A DNA stretch of 53,171 nt from Magnetococcales bacterium. Its GTDB lineage: Bacteria > Pseudomonadota > Magnetococcia > Magnetococcales > JADFYX01. The notes below the pieces were generated by a model, which was given only the letters and a program-made list of their open reading frames with translations, was not told the origin of the DNA and searched no databases. The stretch spans positions 1-53,171 of the forward strand of contig PEAM01000029.1 in assembly GCA_002753565.1 (NCBI GenBank). Direction: 5' to 3'. Shown here one piece after another: positions 46,087 to 53,171 of the stretch (position 1 is the stretch's first letter; each line of letters opens with the position of its first letter). The position numbers were made by a program, and so were the translations under genes.

Positions 46087-46857
46087 ATGCGAATCTTTGC
46101 TAGGATATTATTGTTGAGCATGCTCGTCTCCATACCCATTTTATCTGGTGTTTCAGATAGTTGGGCACACGGCCACAACACCGAACAGATGATGACCACC
46201 GGGCAGGATGAGGGTCTCTCTTCCGGTGATGAGAGCATGGAGGAGATGTCGGAAAATGTTTCAGACCCCCTGGAGGGATGGAACCGCTTCATGTTTGGCC
46301 TGAACGACCTCATCTATTTTGGCATTATCCGCCCCATATCCAGAGTTTACGCAGCCCTTGCTCCTGAAGGGTTGCGGATTGCCGTTCGTAATTTTTTTCA
46401 CAACCTGGAGATGCCGAGACACTTTATCAGCGCCCTGTTTCAGGGTGATATAAGAGGAGCAGGTCGGGAGATCGGGCGATTTGGTATCAATACCGTTTTG
46501 GGGTTGGGTTTTTTTGATGTCGCCAAAGATCAGTTTGACATGGAGAGCGGTGACGAGGATATCGGCCAGGTGTTGGGTAACATGGGGGTTGGTGACAGTC
46601 TCTATCTGGTTTGGCCGCTGGTTGGCCCCTCCAATCTTCGTGACACGGTCGGACTTGTCGGCGACACCCTCCTCTCACCTCTGACCTACTATCCCAAAGA
46701 TGATTGGGCTCGGGTGGCTGTGCACTCCTTCCGGACCATCAACAACACCTCTTTGCGCATTGGTGAGTATGAAGATCTCAAAGAGGCAGCTCTGGACCCC
46801 TATATCTCTCTGCGTGATGCCTACTTGAAAATGCGGCAGAAAAAGATCAGCGAATGA
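46087..46857 (+). CDS. mlaA: MlaA/VacJ-family outer-membrane lipid-asymmetry protein, without lipobox
   Basis: 256 residues from the ATG at 46087 (AGGA 8 bases upstream; TTG at 46048 is possible). The MlaA domain is unmistakable: DPLEGWNRFMFGLNDLIYFG, FFHNLEMPRHFISALFQGD, GRFGINTVLGLGFFDVA, GVGDSLYLVWPLVGPSNLRD. MlaA removes mislocalised phospholipid from the outer leaflet and passes it to MlaC. The protein has a signal peptide (RILLLSMLVSIPILSGVSDSWAH shortened here by cleavage near WA-HG) but contains no cysteine, so it cannot be a lipoprotein like E. coli MlaA. Confidence 0.94.
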   Translation: MRIFARILLLSMLVSIPILSGVSDSWAHGHNTEQMMTTGQDEGLSSGDESMEEMSENVSDPLEGWNRFMFGLNDLIYFGIIRPISRVYAALAPEGLRIAVRNFFHNLEMPRHFISALFQGDIRGAGREIGRFGINTVLGLGFFDVAKDQFDMESGDEDIGQVLGNMGVGDSLYLVWPLVGPSNLRDTVGLVGDTLLSPLTYYPKDDWARVAVHSFRTINNTSLRIGEYEDLKEAALDPYISLRDAYLKMRQKKISE

Positions 46858-47558
46858 GAAAAAAGGTTGGATTGATTCTCCTGGTGTGGGTTGGGCTGCT
46901 TTCGGCCTGCACCACACCAGGCGAGTCGACCCACGTTACCCGCGCCAACCAAGATTTTGAACTGGGTGACATTGCCAAAACCGATATAAATCTGGTAATT
47001 GAGGCCCATCACAGAGAGGCCTTGGGGTACCTGAGACTGCTAGCCCTCAAGCTCTATCAATTTAATCCCAGGCAGTGGGAAAAGAGCGGAAGTCATTCAG
47101 CCCAGGCCAGTGTCGACCGAATGTTTAACAGTCGCCACAACTGGAACTTTTCTGAACTGGAGGGGGCCACAGGAGCCGATGCCATTCACCTCTCCCTTGA
47201 TGAGTCATTCCAGGGAGATCGCGTTTTGGCCTTTACCGTAGGCCTGGGCTCCATGATAATAGCCTCCTATGAGGGTAAGTATGATTTTTTCGTCATTGAC
47301 TCTCTCGATGCCCAAAAACTCAACAATAGCGCCAGAAACCTGGAGATCGCAGCCTGGAAACTCTACAGAAGTCACGATCCGGAGGGGAACCCCCTGATCC
47401 AGACTGGAGGCTCTGGAAATACGACACAAAATTTGAGTTTTGAACGGCTTTTTGGCAAAATCATCGCTGTTCAGGATCTGATGTCCAAGATTGTTGCCCA
47501 GAAGACCAAAAGGGGCGTTAAATCGGCGATACAATTTTTAATGTTTCTACCCATCTAA
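46854..47558 (+). CDS. Predicted lipoprotein of unknown function in the mlaA operon
   Basis: 234 residues. The signal peptide ends in a textbook lipobox LLSAC (Cys19), so it is lipid-anchored. The mature part has AHHREALGYLRLLALKLYQFNP, GDRVLAFTVGLGSMIIASYEGKY shortened in meaning to a hydrophobic stretch, and a helical C-terminus. It overlaps mlaA by four bases (ATGA). It may partner the envelope proteins encoded around it; no named family was recognised with confidence. Confidence 0.75.
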   Translation: MRKKVGLILLVWVGLLSACTTPGESTHVTRANQDFELGDIAKTDINLVIEAHHREALGYLRLLALKLYQFNPRQWEKSGSHSAQASVDRMFNSRHNWNFSELEGATGADAIHLSLDESFQGDRVLAFTVGLGSMIIASYEGKYDFFVIDSLDAQKLNNSARNLEIAAWKLYRSHDPEGNPLIQTGGSGNTTQNLSFERLFGKIIAVQDLMSKIVAQKTKRGVKSAIQFLMFLPI

Positions 47559-47574
47559 CATTGAGATAGCTCTT

Positions 47575-48549
47575 ATGCGGTTTTATTTGATAGTAGTTGT
47601 TGGCCTCTTCTCCCTTCTTATTGCAGCAGCTCCGGTGCAAGCCGGTCTGATGGATGAGATCTACCAATTGACCGATCGCAAGCAGTACGGGGCGGCTTTG
47701 AGCAAGCTTAATCAGTTTCTCAAAACCAACCCAAACGATGCTCAGGCCCGTTTTCTCAAAGGTCTGGTGTTGACCGAGCAAGGGGAGCGTAATGAGGCTA
47801 TCACTGTTTTTCAATCCTTAAGTCAAGACTATCCCGACCTACCAGAACCCTACAACAACCTGGCGGTTCTTTATGCAGAGAGAGGAGAGTATGACAAGGC
47901 TCGCTCCGCTCTGGAAAAAGCCATCAAGACCCATCCCAACTATGTCACCGCCCACGAAAATCTGGGTGATATCTATGCAAAAATGGCCTCCAAGGCCTAT
48001 CGTCAGGCCCTCTCACTGAATGGATCAAGCCAGGTAATTAAAGCCAAACTGGATTACATAAAGAAAGTGTTCAACAGTCGGGCCGACCTTCCACCACCCT
48101 ACCAGGAGAGAGAGGTGGAGCATCTCGACAAGCCCAAAACGCCACCCCCACCCCCCCCTTCTCAGCAGGAGAGACCGGCACAGGCTTTTGTCTCTGTACA
48201 GGATGATCTCTTCGAAGTAGAACTGGCGGTAGATAACTGGATCAAGGCGTGGTCTTCTCTGGATATCAATCGATACCTGGACTCTTATTCCAAAAAATTT
48301 CACGTTCCAGCCAAGTTTCCCAATTATAATGCCTGGGTCCAAAATCGCCGCCGGGTAATCGGCAAAGCCAAGACCATTCGGGTTACCTACAAAGATTTAC
48401 GTGTCAAGCTGCTGGACAAAGATCTGGCTCGAGCCGAGTTCAAGCAGCACTATTGGTCGCCCAACTACCAGGATGAGGTCAACAAAACCCTCTCCCTCAC
48501 CCGCGAAGGAAAGCGCTGGAAGATATTATGGGAACGTTCTGATGGTTAG
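47575..48549 (+). CDS. Exported TPR protein with C-terminal NTF2/Cds6-like domain
   Basis: 324 residues. A signal peptide (LIVVVGLFSLLIAAAPVQAG) is followed by three to four TPR units (~25-150; NDAQARFLKGLVLTEQGERN, PEPYNNLAVLYAERGEYDKA, YVTAHENLGDIYAKMA). After a proline-rich linker (~190) comes an SnoaL/DUF4440-like domain (VDNWIKAWSSLDINRYLDSY, KRWKILWERS) of the type attached to Cds6 proteins. A periplasmic scaffold role is likely. It is 16 bases downstream of the lipoprotein gene, in the same operon. Confidence 0.82.
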   Translation: MRFYLIVVVGLFSLLIAAAPVQAGLMDEIYQLTDRKQYGAALSKLNQFLKTNPNDAQARFLKGLVLTEQGERNEAITVFQSLSQDYPDLPEPYNNLAVLYAERGEYDKARSALEKAIKTHPNYVTAHENLGDIYAKMASKAYRQALSLNGSSQVIKAKLDYIKKVFNSRADLPPPYQEREVEHLDKPKTPPPPPPSQQERPAQAFVSVQDDLFEVELAVDNWIKAWSSLDINRYLDSYSKKFHVPAKFPNYNAWVQNRRRVIGKAKTIRVTYKDLRVKLLDKDLARAEFKQHYWSPNYQDEVNKTLSLTREGKRWKILWERSDG

Positions 48550-48618
48550 GATAGACATCTCAACCTAGTCTGAAACAACAGGCAGCCGATAAAAGTGGTC
48601 AGATAAGGATGGAGTTTT

Positions 48619-49080
48619 ATGCGCGTCCGAACAACAGTATCTGCTCATGCCTTGATCATCCACAAGGAGCCTTCAACCCAAAAAGATAAGGTTCTTCTTG
48701 TTCGTCTGGCCTATCGGGATCATCGCTGGCGCCATTGGTGTTTTCCCGGGGGCTATGTGGATGAGGGTGAAGAGATTACGACGGCTTTGTGTCGAGAGGT
48801 AAAAGAGGAGACCGGGTTGGTGCTGAATAACTGGCAACGGGTTGGTGTAACCCCCCTTCTTCAGCTCAAACAGCCCAACATCAGCTTTATCTACCGGTGT
48901 GACGACTGGACAGGCCGCCCTTCTGCCTGCAGTCAAGAGCTTTTAGAGGTGGCTTGGTTTGATGAAGAGGCGTTTCGCTCTGTGGCACAGAGCGGACCTC
49001 TGGCTTACCCCAGCCACATGTGCCGTCAAGTAGAGGTGTTGGGCTGGCATATTCCTGTCGAAGAGGAAAAATCAACATGA
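48619..49080 (+). CDS. Nudix hydrolase
   Basis: 153 residues with a complete Nudix box, GGYVDEGEEITTALCREVKE followed by ETGL (G-x5-E-x7-REVxEExGL), around residues 52-75. The fold flanks (HRWRHWCFPGG before, ISFIYRCDDW after) are consistent. It hydrolyses a nucleoside diphosphate linked to X; the substrate is not predictable. GGAG precedes the ATG, and its stop overlaps the next start by four bases. Confidence 0.9.
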   Translation: MRVRTTVSAHALIIHKEPSTQKDKVLLVRLAYRDHRWRHWCFPGGYVDEGEEITTALCREVKEETGLVLNNWQRVGVTPLLQLKQPNISFIYRCDDWTGRPSACSQELLEVAWFDEEAFRSVAQSGPLAYPSHMCRQVEVLGWHIPVEEEKST

Positions 49081-49448
49081 TGAAACGATCCACTTTTTTG
49101 GCTTTATTGGCAGCAGTCACCTGGATGTCTCTCTCACCCTCGCCCCTGTTGGCAGATGAGGAACAACAAAAGGAAGATGAGATCAGGGAGTCTCTGGAGG
49201 ATGCCCAGGAGTATTTTTTCAAGGCATTAAAATCTCTTGGAGAGGCTGGAAAAAAATCCTATGAGGAGCATATGCCGGAGTTCAAAGCACAATCGGAGGA
49301 GGCTCTGGAGAAAAGCCAAGAGCTTTTGAAGAGGTGGCGAGATCAACTGGAGCAAGAGCTGGAAAAGCAGAAAAAATCCCGAGAAAAGCTCTCCCCTTCC
49401 CCACGTCCTCAACAGCCAGATGAACACGAGTCCATGCCGATGATCTAG
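49077..49448 (+). CDS. Small exported coiled-coil protein
   Basis: 123 residues from the ATG at 49077, coupled to the Nudix gene by ATGA. The signal peptide (FLALLAAVTWMSLSPSPLLA, cleavage before DEEQQ) is followed by a highly charged Glu/Lys helix with heptad character and a Pro/His-rich tail. No family is recognised. It is the last gene before a good terminator. Confidence 0.75.
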   Translation: MMKRSTFLALLAAVTWMSLSPSPLLADEEQQKEDEIRESLEDAQEYFFKALKSLGEAGKKSYEEHMPEFKAQSEEALEKSQELLKRWRDQLEQELEKQKKSREKLSPSPRPQQPDEHESMPMI

Positions 49449-49465
49449 ATCTAAGGCCGGCTGGT

Positions 49466-49495
49466 ATCCCGACATGATTCAGTCAGGGATTTTTT
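49466..49495 (+). terminator. Rho-independent terminator of the mlaA operon
   Basis: ATCCCGAC (49466-49473) pairs with GTC-A-GGGAT (49482-49490, one bulged A) around an 8-base loop, followed by six T residues (49490-49495). It lies 17 bases after the last stop. Confidence 0.85.
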
Positions 49496-49622
49496 CACCT
49501 GTTTGATCATAGCAGGGTGATCGATCAGAGGCCGGGAGAGATGCAGACAGAATATTACTTATCCCATCTTCCGGTTGTTTAGTGTAGTACTAAGTGGTGC
49601 ATTGATTAGCGGACATATGCTA

Positions 49623-49840
49623 TATAGAGATTTCAAATCAAATTGGGATAATGGTTAAAGGCAAAGTCAACACCTTGGGAGGCCTTGCAGGCCCCCAAAT
49701 CCCCACGCTTTTAAGATTAAAAAAAAGCAAAGTCAAGGGCTTGGGACCTTGGGCGCTACCCAAACCCGCTGGGAAGGCGTTCATACCTTCCCAGCCCCAT
49801 CCGCAATCGTTTTGTACAAATTTGGTTTGAAATCTCTATA
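49623..49840 (+). mobile_element. MITE-like element with terminal inverted repeats, repeat copy B
   Basis: 218 bases bounded by inverted termini GAGATTTCAAAYCAAATT (one mismatch), each flanked by TATA, which suggests a TA target duplication as made by IS630/Tc1-type transposases. It has no coding capacity. It carries the family hairpin GCTGGGAAGG/CCTTCCCAGC at 49768-49795 and a ~73-base internal insert missing from copy A. The right end supplies the stop codon of the convergent antitoxin-like gene. Confidence 0.75.
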
Positions 49841-50087
49841 GTTGGCAAGAATCCGCTTCAACTGAAATTTCCCTTTGCCTTATGGACCCGAGGCATGGTT
49901 CGTGGTTCATCTCCTCGTCACTGACATACTCTCCTCTATCCCCTTGGGCAGATGATTCGGCCAAACCTTGGGCTATAGTCTCTCTTTCCACGACCATTTG
50001 CAACACGGTCACTACCAAATCATTTCCATCAGGTAGGGCTTTTATTTTCCTTCCCAGTTCATCCGGAAGGCTAAAGGTAACGTCCAT
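49836..50087 (-). CDS. Small antitoxin-like protein, C-terminus altered by repeat insertion
   Basis: 83 residues from the ATG at 50087 (GGAG 8 bases upstream; the frame extends to 50114). The start MDVTFSLPDELGRKIKALPD and the DEEMNH segment resemble short antitoxin/RHH-type proteins of toxin-antitoxin loci, but no toxin gene lies next to it. The last codons read SCQL then TAG, the stop lying at the edge of the repeat. In the reconstructed empty site the frame would read SCQLAYVR before a stop, so only about four residues were lost. Confidence 0.55.
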   Translation of the reverse strand: MDVTFSLPDELGRKIKALPDGNDLVVTVLQMVVERETIAQGLAESSAQGDRGEYVSDEEMNHEPCLGSIRQREISVEADSCQL

Positions 50088-50258
50088 GAAGTGACTCCGT
50101 TCGGCAACCGTCATGATGAAGTTTTGTTAAATACCTCGTAGTATAGCGGAAACATAAATTCTTGCAAATCAATCTGAATGTTTGAGCGTGCGCTAATCTG
50201 CATGTGGATCCCCAAAAATGCCTCCACACTCAACCAAAACAGAGCTGGGGCTGAGTTA

Positions 50259-50414
50259 GTGTCGGTTGGAGGTGCCTTAGTTAATTTGGGTATTGGTCGA
50301 ACCAAACTCTACGACTTGATAGGAAGCTGAAAAATCGAATCAGTGAAGATTGGTAGGCGAACTTTGATCAAGAGCAGGTCTCTTCGTCAGTTTATCGAGT
50401 CACAGACCGCGTGA
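50259..50414 (+). pseudogene. Excisionase-like HTH protein with one in-frame stop
   Basis: The frame from GTG 50259 reads SVGGALVNLGIGRTKLYDLI, GS, stop (TGA 50328-50330), then KIESVKIGRRTLIKSRSLRQ and FIESQTA before the final TGA. This is a complete small winged-helix DNA-binding protein of the MerR/Xis 'helix-turn-helix domain' type in which the usual GSGKI glycine codon (GGA) has become TGA. The gene probably came with an integrated element, now inactive. Confidence 0.75.
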
Positions 50415-50763
50415 GACCGCCAATGTTCGTGGGTGTTCGGAAAGAAGACAGGTATGGGCTGTAGTATGGGTTGAAAATTTTCAGGTTATGCTACTACAGA
50501 GTAAATTTCTTAATTCTCAACCTGTTAAAGGCCATATTTTTGTGTAAATGGCGGCGGGGTGTCCGCCTAACTCAGATGTTAAGATTCTGAAATTACAGCA
50601 TTTAAATTATCACTAATTTCCGTACCCACCTCTCTACCCACACGGCGAACAAAATTTCTTGGCCTGAACCGGAATCCTATATTTTTTCAACCCAGAAAAG
50701 GAAAAGACTGCTCAATGTGAATCCCAAACACGGATTCACATTCATAAAACAATCCTCCCATAC
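50415..50763. other. Non-coding gap between HTH pseudogene and rhuM
   Basis: No ORF or RNA gene is recognised in these 349 bases. A GGCGG/CCGCC hairpin lies at 50550-50567. The DNA is AT-rich compared with the core genes. A stronger hairpin at the right side is listed separately. Confidence 0.5.
50714..50742 (-). terminator. Hairpin downstream of rhuM
   Basis: AATGTGAATCC and GGATTCACATT form a perfect 11-bp stem with a 7-base loop, 22 bases past the rhuM stop. No clear T-run follows on the minus strand, so terminator function is inferred from its position. Confidence 0.55.
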
Positions 50764-51789
50764 CTATTTCGATTTCTTCTTTACCCGCTTTTGCACATCA
50801 ACCTCAATTCTGCGTAGATCCTCTATTGCTTCCATCTCGGCAATCTGTCGTTCCGACCCTCGGCGTTGATCATCAAATTGACCATAAGTTTGATGGGCTA
50901 TCTTTTCCATCCTGTCATGGGATATCTTCCCTTTGTGGTTCAGAACTGGACGTTCATTGAATTCAATAAACCGATCTGCCTGAACAATCCAGTCAGCCAT
51001 GTACACCTTTTCTTTGCGGCTGGCCCTCAGTTCGGCAAAATCCAGAAACATGGTAACGATAAGATTGAGTTGTGTGATTTCATCGGATGTCAGATAATTT
51101 TTAGCGGTGGTCACATCTCCTTTACGAACCCGTCCCCCCTTCCATGAAGTTAACCCCATGTTAGGCTTGTCTGCATTCAACCGAGAAACCACCAACTCGG
51201 CTGCGGTCTGGCCAGTAACTGAAAAGAGCATTTTGTTCTGGATGGTCTTGAAGAAAGTTCGTGCAGTTTCGTCCCGCTTGTCATAATCCATACTGGTCTC
51301 GGTGAAAAGATCCTTCACCTTTTGGTAGAATCGCTTTTCAGAGGCCCGGATATCCCTGATCCGCTCCAGCAACTCATCAAAATAATCCCATCCACCCGGC
51401 TCCTTTAGGCGTTCATCATCCATGACGAACCCTTTAACCAGATACTCCCGAAGGTGAGTCGTAGCCCATTGCCTGAACTGGGTACCACGGGTAGAGCGCA
51501 CCCGGTAGCCTATAGCCAAGATCATATCCAGGTTAAAGAGCTTGATAGAACGTGAAACCTCCCGATTTCCCTCCTGGCGAACTGTCAAATAACTTTTGAC
51601 AGTTGCCTCTTCCTGCAACTCACCTTCCTCCAAAATATTACCGATATGGTGGCTAATATTCTGCTTGGTGGCCTTGAAAAGATCTGCCATTTCCGCCTGA
51701 GAAAGCCAAACAGTTCCATCCAACGACCGAAGCTGAACCTCTGCGATACCGTCAGGGGTAGTGTAAAGAATGATCTCGCCATCAGCCAT
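50764..51789 (-). CDS. RhuM-family protein
   Basis: 341 residues matching the RhuM family (PF13310): VWLSQAEMADLFKATKQNIS, HHIGNILEEGEL, the IKLFNLDMILAIGYRVRS motif, TQFRQWATTHLREYLVKGF, and DFAELRASRKEKVYMADWI. The N-terminus resembles a Fic/DOC-associated or phage-antirepressor-like DNA-binding region. RhuM was first noted in a Salmonella pathogenicity island and is frequent in defence and mobile islands; its activity is unsettled. AAGGAG precedes the ATG. It lies 69 bases downstream of the RT-TOPRIM gene on the same strand. Confidence 0.9.
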   Translation of the reverse strand: MADGEIILYTTPDGIAEVQLRSLDGTVWLSQAEMADLFKATKQNISHHIGNILEEGELQEEATVKSYLTVRQEGNREVSRSIKLFNLDMILAIGYRVRSTRGTQFRQWATTHLREYLVKGFVMDDERLKEPGGWDYFDELLERIRDIRASEKRFYQKVKDLFTETSMDYDKRDETARTFFKTIQNKMLFSVTGQTAAELVVSRLNADKPNMGLTSWKGGRVRKGDVTTAKNYLTSDEITQLNLIVTMFLDFAELRASRKEKVYMADWIVQADRFIEFNERPVLNHKGKISHDRMEKIAHQTYGQFDDQRRGSERQIAEMEAIEDLRRIEVDVQKRVKKKSK

Positions 51790-51858
51790 AGAATCCCAAC
51801 TCCTTCAAATTACCAAACAGATACAAGATGACATGCATTGAATCCACAAGTCTCTATG

Positions 51859-53050
51859 CTAACTGGTCGAAACTTTCTTTGCATAATCAGCTATTGCCTC
51901 TGAAAGCCGACCCAAAACACCGATGAAGCCGTCAAAGTTGATTTTTTGCTGATTCGCTCTGACCACCTTTTTTGAGAAAATGCTCTTTCCATAATTTTTT
52001 GTTGTATCAAAAGAATCATCACCAGGGTGAAACGTCTTGCCGTCAAGAATTTCTGCCCTGACTTCATCACCAAACAAATCTTCAATTGTTACATGACCAG
52101 AGCTCCCTTTTATCTTTGGCAAAGCAACAAGGTATAGATTATCAATCAGATGGTAGAATGCCTCACTATCATTGACACGCCTTCCAATTTTGTCTTTCAC
52201 AACGGAAAACAGTTTACGCGACCCTTCGTCATGATCAACCAAGATGATGACTGGGAATTTTTTTCCATTGCTTTTGAATGGCCTCAGTTTGCTTTTATAT
52301 TCGATGATTAGCTGCTTTAGATCTCCTGTCCCACCAGAGAATTGCAGAAGGTCCATATTTGTTTTTGAGTGGTTGAAAAAATCAACTGCGAAATCAAATC
52401 TCCCATCAGACTCACCACCAAGCATTGGAAAGGAAGCTGACAGAGATTTAATGGCACACTTGAGGTAAACGCTATCTGTTTTCCCTTCACACAATATCAT
52501 GGGTTTACTCAAAGCATGAAAGTTGGTGAAAAGTATGAAATTCTCATACAGTTTATGTATAGAAGTCGGCTCCTTCCATTTTTCTTTTCTGTCTCTTTGA
52601 TCATGATGCTTTTTAACGTTATAGATATGACTGAGAATCCCCCTAAGCTGGTTCACAGTTCCTGGCTGTCTCTCCCCATCACGCATTTCTTTTCCAAGGT
52701 AAAACTGCCCCGTTCTAAATAGCGCATTACACATCGACCGGGCCTGACGATAGTAAGGTGCTTTGATATTGACTTTCCTGTTCACTACCAACCCAGTAGC
52801 AGTTTGCCGGTGCAAATCGTATTGCATGGATGTCTTTTTTGGATTGAGTTCAAATCCTGCACGATTGATCTCTTTCACCACTTTGTTACTTGGAAACCAA
52901 TCTCCAGATTTATCCTGGCTGGCAATTAGGGAAGGGAAGTCTTTTTTCCGTGTGGAAAAGGTTATGTCGTCAGCATACCTTGAATATGAGCACTTGGCCT
53001 TTTTTGCTAATTTTACCAATCGAACGTCTATCAGGTGTCCAATCAGATTT
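51859..53050 (-). CDS. Retron-type reverse transcriptase fused to a TOPRIM domain, 5' part cut off by an IS66-like insertion
   Basis: The open frame starts inside the RT palm: NLIGHLIDVRLVKLAKK, then catalytic SRYADDITFS (YADD at 52966-52977), the FELNPKKTSMQ segment, and the retron-type TATGLVVNRKVNI motif. From ~52505 a C-terminal TOPRIM domain follows: MILCEGKTDSVYLK (catalytic Glu), ILVDHDEG (Asp-x-Asp), then VTIEDLFGDE. RT-TOPRIM fusions define a retron subclass (type I-C as I recall it). The fingers domain and any msr-msd RNA gene would lie beyond the insertion at 53051. Remaining start codons (e.g. TTG 53019) would yield a protein lacking part of the palm, so reverse transcription is probably lost. 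Confidence 0.85.
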
Positions 53051-53171
53051 GTAAGCGGTGTTTTAACCCCGTCAGGCTGAACCCTTGTTCCTTGGCGTCA
53101 GGTCAGGGTTGAGGTTCCAGGGCAGCAGGGCATCAATGTCGGTCGCCGTCTGAGCAAGCGGTATCTGCTCG
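53051..53171 (-). mobile_element. End of an IS66-like insertion sequence (runs off the right edge)
   Basis: The terminus starts GTAAGCGGTGTTTTAACC at 53051, the form expected of IS66-family inverted repeats (GTAAGCG). The end of a transposase gene follows inside the element. The other end and the 8-bp target duplication are outside the window. Confidence 0.75.
53072..53171 (-). CDS. IS66-family transposase (TnpC), C-terminal fragment
   Basis: The minus-strand frame from the window edge reads EQIPLAQTATDIDALLPWNL, then NPDLTPRNKGSA and TGA at 53072-53074. The IDALLPWN motif is the typical C-terminus of IS66 TnpC. Only 32 residues are visible. Confidence 0.75.
   Translation of the reverse strand, partial: EQIPLAQTATDIDALLPWNLNPDLTPRNKGSA

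Noticed and set aside
46079-46110. TTGACA followed by AGGATA as a promoter
   Set aside because: It overlaps the ribosome site and signal-peptide codons of mlaA, so a promoter here would remove the gene start.
50111-50305. Minus-strand 64-residue ORF
   Set aside because: It overlaps the HTH pseudogene on the other strand, which has clear family sequence, and shows no similarity of its own.

Overview
The window comes from a Gram-negative proteobacterium. It encodes outer-membrane lipid transport (MlaA and MlaEFDC), type I secretion with a TolC-type outer-membrane factor, two RND efflux systems, and a plsY-X-dprA-topA block of the kind common in Alphaproteobacteria and relatives. A lineage such as the Magnetococcia would fit, but no rRNA or other decisive marker is present, so this is only a guess. 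No tRNA, rRNA or CRISPR array was recognised.

Region 1 (1-17 kb) looks like a surface-protein export locus. The left edge holds the start of a very acidic Pro/Thr/Glu-repeat protein that runs off the window (minus strand). Upstream of it is a glycosyltransferase-methyltransferase fusion, then an exported protein of unknown function and a Ser/Thr kinase fused to a formylglycine-enzyme-like domain. A type I secretion cluster follows: HlyD-like adaptor, a single polypeptide carrying two ABC half-transporters (the first NBD degenerate), a second HlyD-like adaptor, a LuxR-HTH/cyclase-like/AAA regulator, and a convergent TolC-family gene with a C-terminal SPOR-like domain.

Region 2 (17-38 kb) is mainly housekeeping and envelope genes: ssb; an orphan TRAP-type binding protein overlapping plsY, an envelope protein and dprA; topA; an LtaS-type sulfatase-fold transferase with a PAP2 phosphatase; an RND pump with adaptor; ligA; and a TetR-adaptor-RND operon with a visible candidate operator.

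Region 3 (38-49.5 kb) holds a CysZ-like protein, a diguanylate cyclase with a periplasmic CxxCH motif, and the Mla system. The mlaE-mlaF-mlaD-mlaC operon diverges from mlaA and its followers (lipoprotein, TPR protein, Nudix hydrolase, small coiled-coil protein). The MlaF ATPase has an unusual N-terminal MshEN-like domain. Three copies of a non-autonomous repeat with a conserved hairpin and an IS110 remnant are scattered here and in region 4.

Region 4 (49.5-53.2 kb) is accessory DNA: a repeat with terminal inverted repeats at the end of an antitoxin-like gene, an HTH pseudogene with one stop codon, a RhuM gene, and a retron-type reverse transcriptase fused to a TOPRIM domain. The 5' part of the RT gene is cut off by the end of an IS66-like element at the window's right edge.
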